DNA from: an uncultured Thermomicrobiales bacterium
GTDB taxonomy: Bacteria; Chloroflexota; Chloroflexia; Thermomicrobiales; UBA6265
Reading direction: 5' to 3'
Assembly (NCBI GenBank): GCA_902806405.1
Contig: CADCWL010000017.1
Coordinates: 1-45,253 of the forward strand
DNA length: 45,253 nucleotides
Of the stretch, positions 43,861 to 45,253 are shown piece by piece; position 1 is the stretch's first letter; each line of letters opens with the position of its first letter. A program made the position numbers and the translations under genes. The notes under the pieces are model-generated. The model was not told the DNA's origin. It did not search any database and worked only from the letters and a program-made list of their open reading frames with translations.

Positions 43861-45103
43861 CGACGACGAACCGCCCCTCGATCACGTTCAGAGCGTCGTT
43901 GACGCCGACGCCGGTGAAGGCGAGCGTGAACCGGCCGCCGGGGCCGAGCGAGTTGGGCAGGAAGTTGGCGTAGAACGCGGTCGCCGGCACGCCCCTCTCC
44001 GGGTTGGCGAGCGTGCCGTAGGACACGGTCCGCCACGGGCCCCAGGGCGTCGGCGCCTCGAACACGCCGATCTTGCCGGCGAACGATCTCCCGTGCTCCG
44101 TGACCAGCAACCAGCGACCGAGCTCATCGGCGAAGACGGCCGAGGAGAGCCAGCTCACGCCTTGCCGGTCGACGAAGACCGGCCTCGAGTCGGCCTGCTG
44201 CCCGCTCCAGACCGGGGCGCCGCCCCCGTGCTCCCCCGCGAAGAACTCCCACGTGTCCGGTCGCATCAGGTCGGCGTCCTTGGCCGCGCGCAGGAGGTGG
44301 ACCTCGCCGCCGGCCGGGCCCCGGTGCAGGCCGAGGCCGCTGGCCCTCACGTACCCGGGGCGGTAACCGGCGACGTAGCCGACCGGCGCGTGCCGGGTCG
44401 CGTAGGCGTAGACGTGGTCCGCGCCGGCGTTGTCCCGGCCGGCCTGCGCGAACATCGGCGAGAGCAGCCGGGGCGTGTCCTCCGCGGCGAAGGCCCAGGG
44501 GGCCTCGGTCCACTCGGCGAGGTCCCCCGGCGCGCTGCTGTAGAGCCGCGCCTCGTCGTACATCTCCACGCCAGCCCCCGGGACCACGAACAGGTGGAGC
44601 CTGTCCCCGAGTGCCAGGACCGACCAGGACTTGCCGTGCAGCCCGCCCTCGCGGCAGGGCACCGCGCGGCGCGGGAGCCTGCGGGTGTCACGCAGCCCGC
44701 CGATCCGGGGGAAGCAGTCGCCGACCAGCGGCTCGAGACCGCCGATCAGGTTCTGGCCCCAGAGCGTGGCGACGGTGCTGCCGGTGAGCCTCGCGACGCC
44801 GATGCTGACGTAGGCCCGCCAGGCCGCGTCGGGGCCGAAGCCGCCGCCGTCGCCCCAGGTCGTGTAGAGGTTGCCGTCCGCGGCCCAGGTGGTCGGCCAG
44901 TTGTCGCTGCCCGGGGCGGCCCGGCCGAAGGTCGACCAGTCCAGGACCATCTCCGTGAGGCGCTCGCTCCGCGGGTAGGGCGGTGCCCCGGTGAGGGTGC
45001 CGTCCGCGGCCGCCCACGCCAGCAGCCCGAGGCCGAGCGCGAGCTCGGCGGCGCGGCGCGCCGTGCGCGCCGTCCAGCGGCTGGGGAGGGTCACGAAGCG
45101 CAT
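43850..45103 (-). CDS. DUF4185 domain secreted protein
   Basis: A 417-residue protein with an N-terminal signal or anchor (RRAAELALGLGLLAWAAADG) and a DUF4185 domain, a five-bladed propeller-like family of unknown function often linked to carbohydrate-active proteins. The typical DNWPTTWAADGNLYTTWGDG lies near 67-86, with further repeats such as RPVFVDRQGVSWLSSAVF and FYANFLPNSLGPGGRFTLAF. AGGCAGGA precedes the ATG. By eye nearly every third codon base is G or C, more extreme than in most of the window, which may indicate transfer or different origin. Its stop lies where the peptidase remnant begins. Confidence 0.82.
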   Translation of the reverse strand: MRFVTLPSRWTARTARRAAELALGLGLLAWAAADGTLTGAPPYPRSERLTEMVLDWSTFGRAAPGSDNWPTTWAADGNLYTTWGDGGGFGPDAAWRAYVSIGVARLTGSTVATLWGQNLIGGLEPLVGDCFPRIGGLRDTRRLPRRAVPCREGGLHGKSWSVLALGDRLHLFVVPGAGVEMYDEARLYSSAPGDLAEWTEAPWAFAAEDTPRLLSPMFAQAGRDNAGADHVYAYATRHAPVGYVAGYRPGYVRASGLGLHRGPAGGEVHLLRAAKDADLMRPDTWEFFAGEHGGGAPVWSGQQADSRPVFVDRQGVSWLSSAVFADELGRWLLVTEHGRSFAGKIGVFEAPTPWGPWRTVSYGTLANPERGVPATAFYANFLPNSLGPGGRFTLAFTGVGVNDALNVIEGRFVVAGR

Positions 45104-45167
45104 CGTCCTGCCTCACCGCGGCCTCGGGGAAGGCTGTCGCCCCTGTCAGGCCGGCACGGATCGGTTG

Positions 45168-45253
45168 CTAGCGCACTGCCGCGTTCAGACGGTCCGATTT
45201 GTCGGCGATCCGGTTCGAACCCTTGGCCCAGACGAAGGACGCGGAGGCGTCGT
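45168..45253 (-). CDS. C-terminal end of an unknown protein at the window edge
   Basis: The last 28 codons of a reverse-strand frame entering from the right edge, reading SASFVWAKGSNRIADKSDRL and ending at TAG. The family is not recognised. It would precede the DUF4185 gene by 64 bases in the same direction. Confidence 0.4.
   Translation of the reverse strand, partial: DASASFVWAKGSNRIADKSDRLNAAVR

Noticed and set aside
45205-45225. GGTTCGAACC resembling a tRNA T arm
   Set aside because: No acceptor, D or anticodon stems can be folded around it; it reads in frame as the end of a protein gene.

Overview
The window is GC-rich bacterial chromosomal DNA dominated by housekeeping genes. It carries about 40 supported protein genes, one tmRNA gene, two broken genes and a few gene-poor gaps. 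The gene content suggests a non-model, probably Gram-positive-like or Chloroflexota (Thermomicrobia-like) bacterium: a yvcK-gap-pgk-secG-tatA run, System II cytochrome c maturation (ccdA-resB-ccsB-resA), a stand-alone SpoIIE-type phosphatase, GTG/leaderless starts and very high G/C at third codon positions. The lineage is inferred; nothing in the window fixes it. No CRISPR array, rRNA, tRNA, insertion sequence or prophage was recognised.

Layout. 1-6640: edge of an unknown gene, an aldo/keto reductase, then a reverse-strand dxs-rsmG-DUF402 run, with a decayed Nif3-family (DUF34) gene upstream of dxs. 6645-7634: ornithine cyclodeaminase-family enzyme on the forward strand. 7874-21752: a long reverse-strand block. 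Read in transcription order it holds cytochrome c maturation (ccdA, resB, ccsB, a ResA-like thioredoxin), central glycolysis with its regulator (yvcK, gap, pgk), protein export (secG, tatA, lepB), a bifunctional-nuclease-domain protein with a zinc-ribbon partner, and a two-gene NADH-dehydrogenase-like diaphorase (nuoE, nuoF). Several of these units have their own recognisable promoters.

21885-30911: recO; a small membrane-protein gene split by three copies of an 8-bp repeat; trmD with a HAD hydrolase; a SpoIIE-like phosphatase overlapping a small P-loop protein; a Lon N-terminal-domain protein; then a solute-binding protein, a GNAT acetyltransferase and aroC in tight succession. 31527-34700: a methyltransferase, then smpB, a Dabb-domain protein and ssrA (tmRNA), placing both trans-translation partners side by side, followed by a very strong terminator. 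34722-40011: an EVE-domain/[2Fe-2S] protein pair and the glycolate oxidase operon glcDEF. 40294-45253: an orphan GAF-GAF histidine kinase, an S9 peptidase lacking its N-terminal half, and a DUF4185 protein whose stop codon lies exactly where the peptidase homology begins.

The most notable observations are the 8-bp repeat that toggles the reading frame of a membrane protein gene, several promoters whose -10 box lies 6-7 bases before the start codon (leaderless messages), a NuoF whose N-terminal thioredoxin-like domain has lost its cluster cysteines, the coupled SpoIIE phosphatase/P-loop pair, and the abrupt peptidase/DUF4185 junction that may be a rearrangement or an assembly join.
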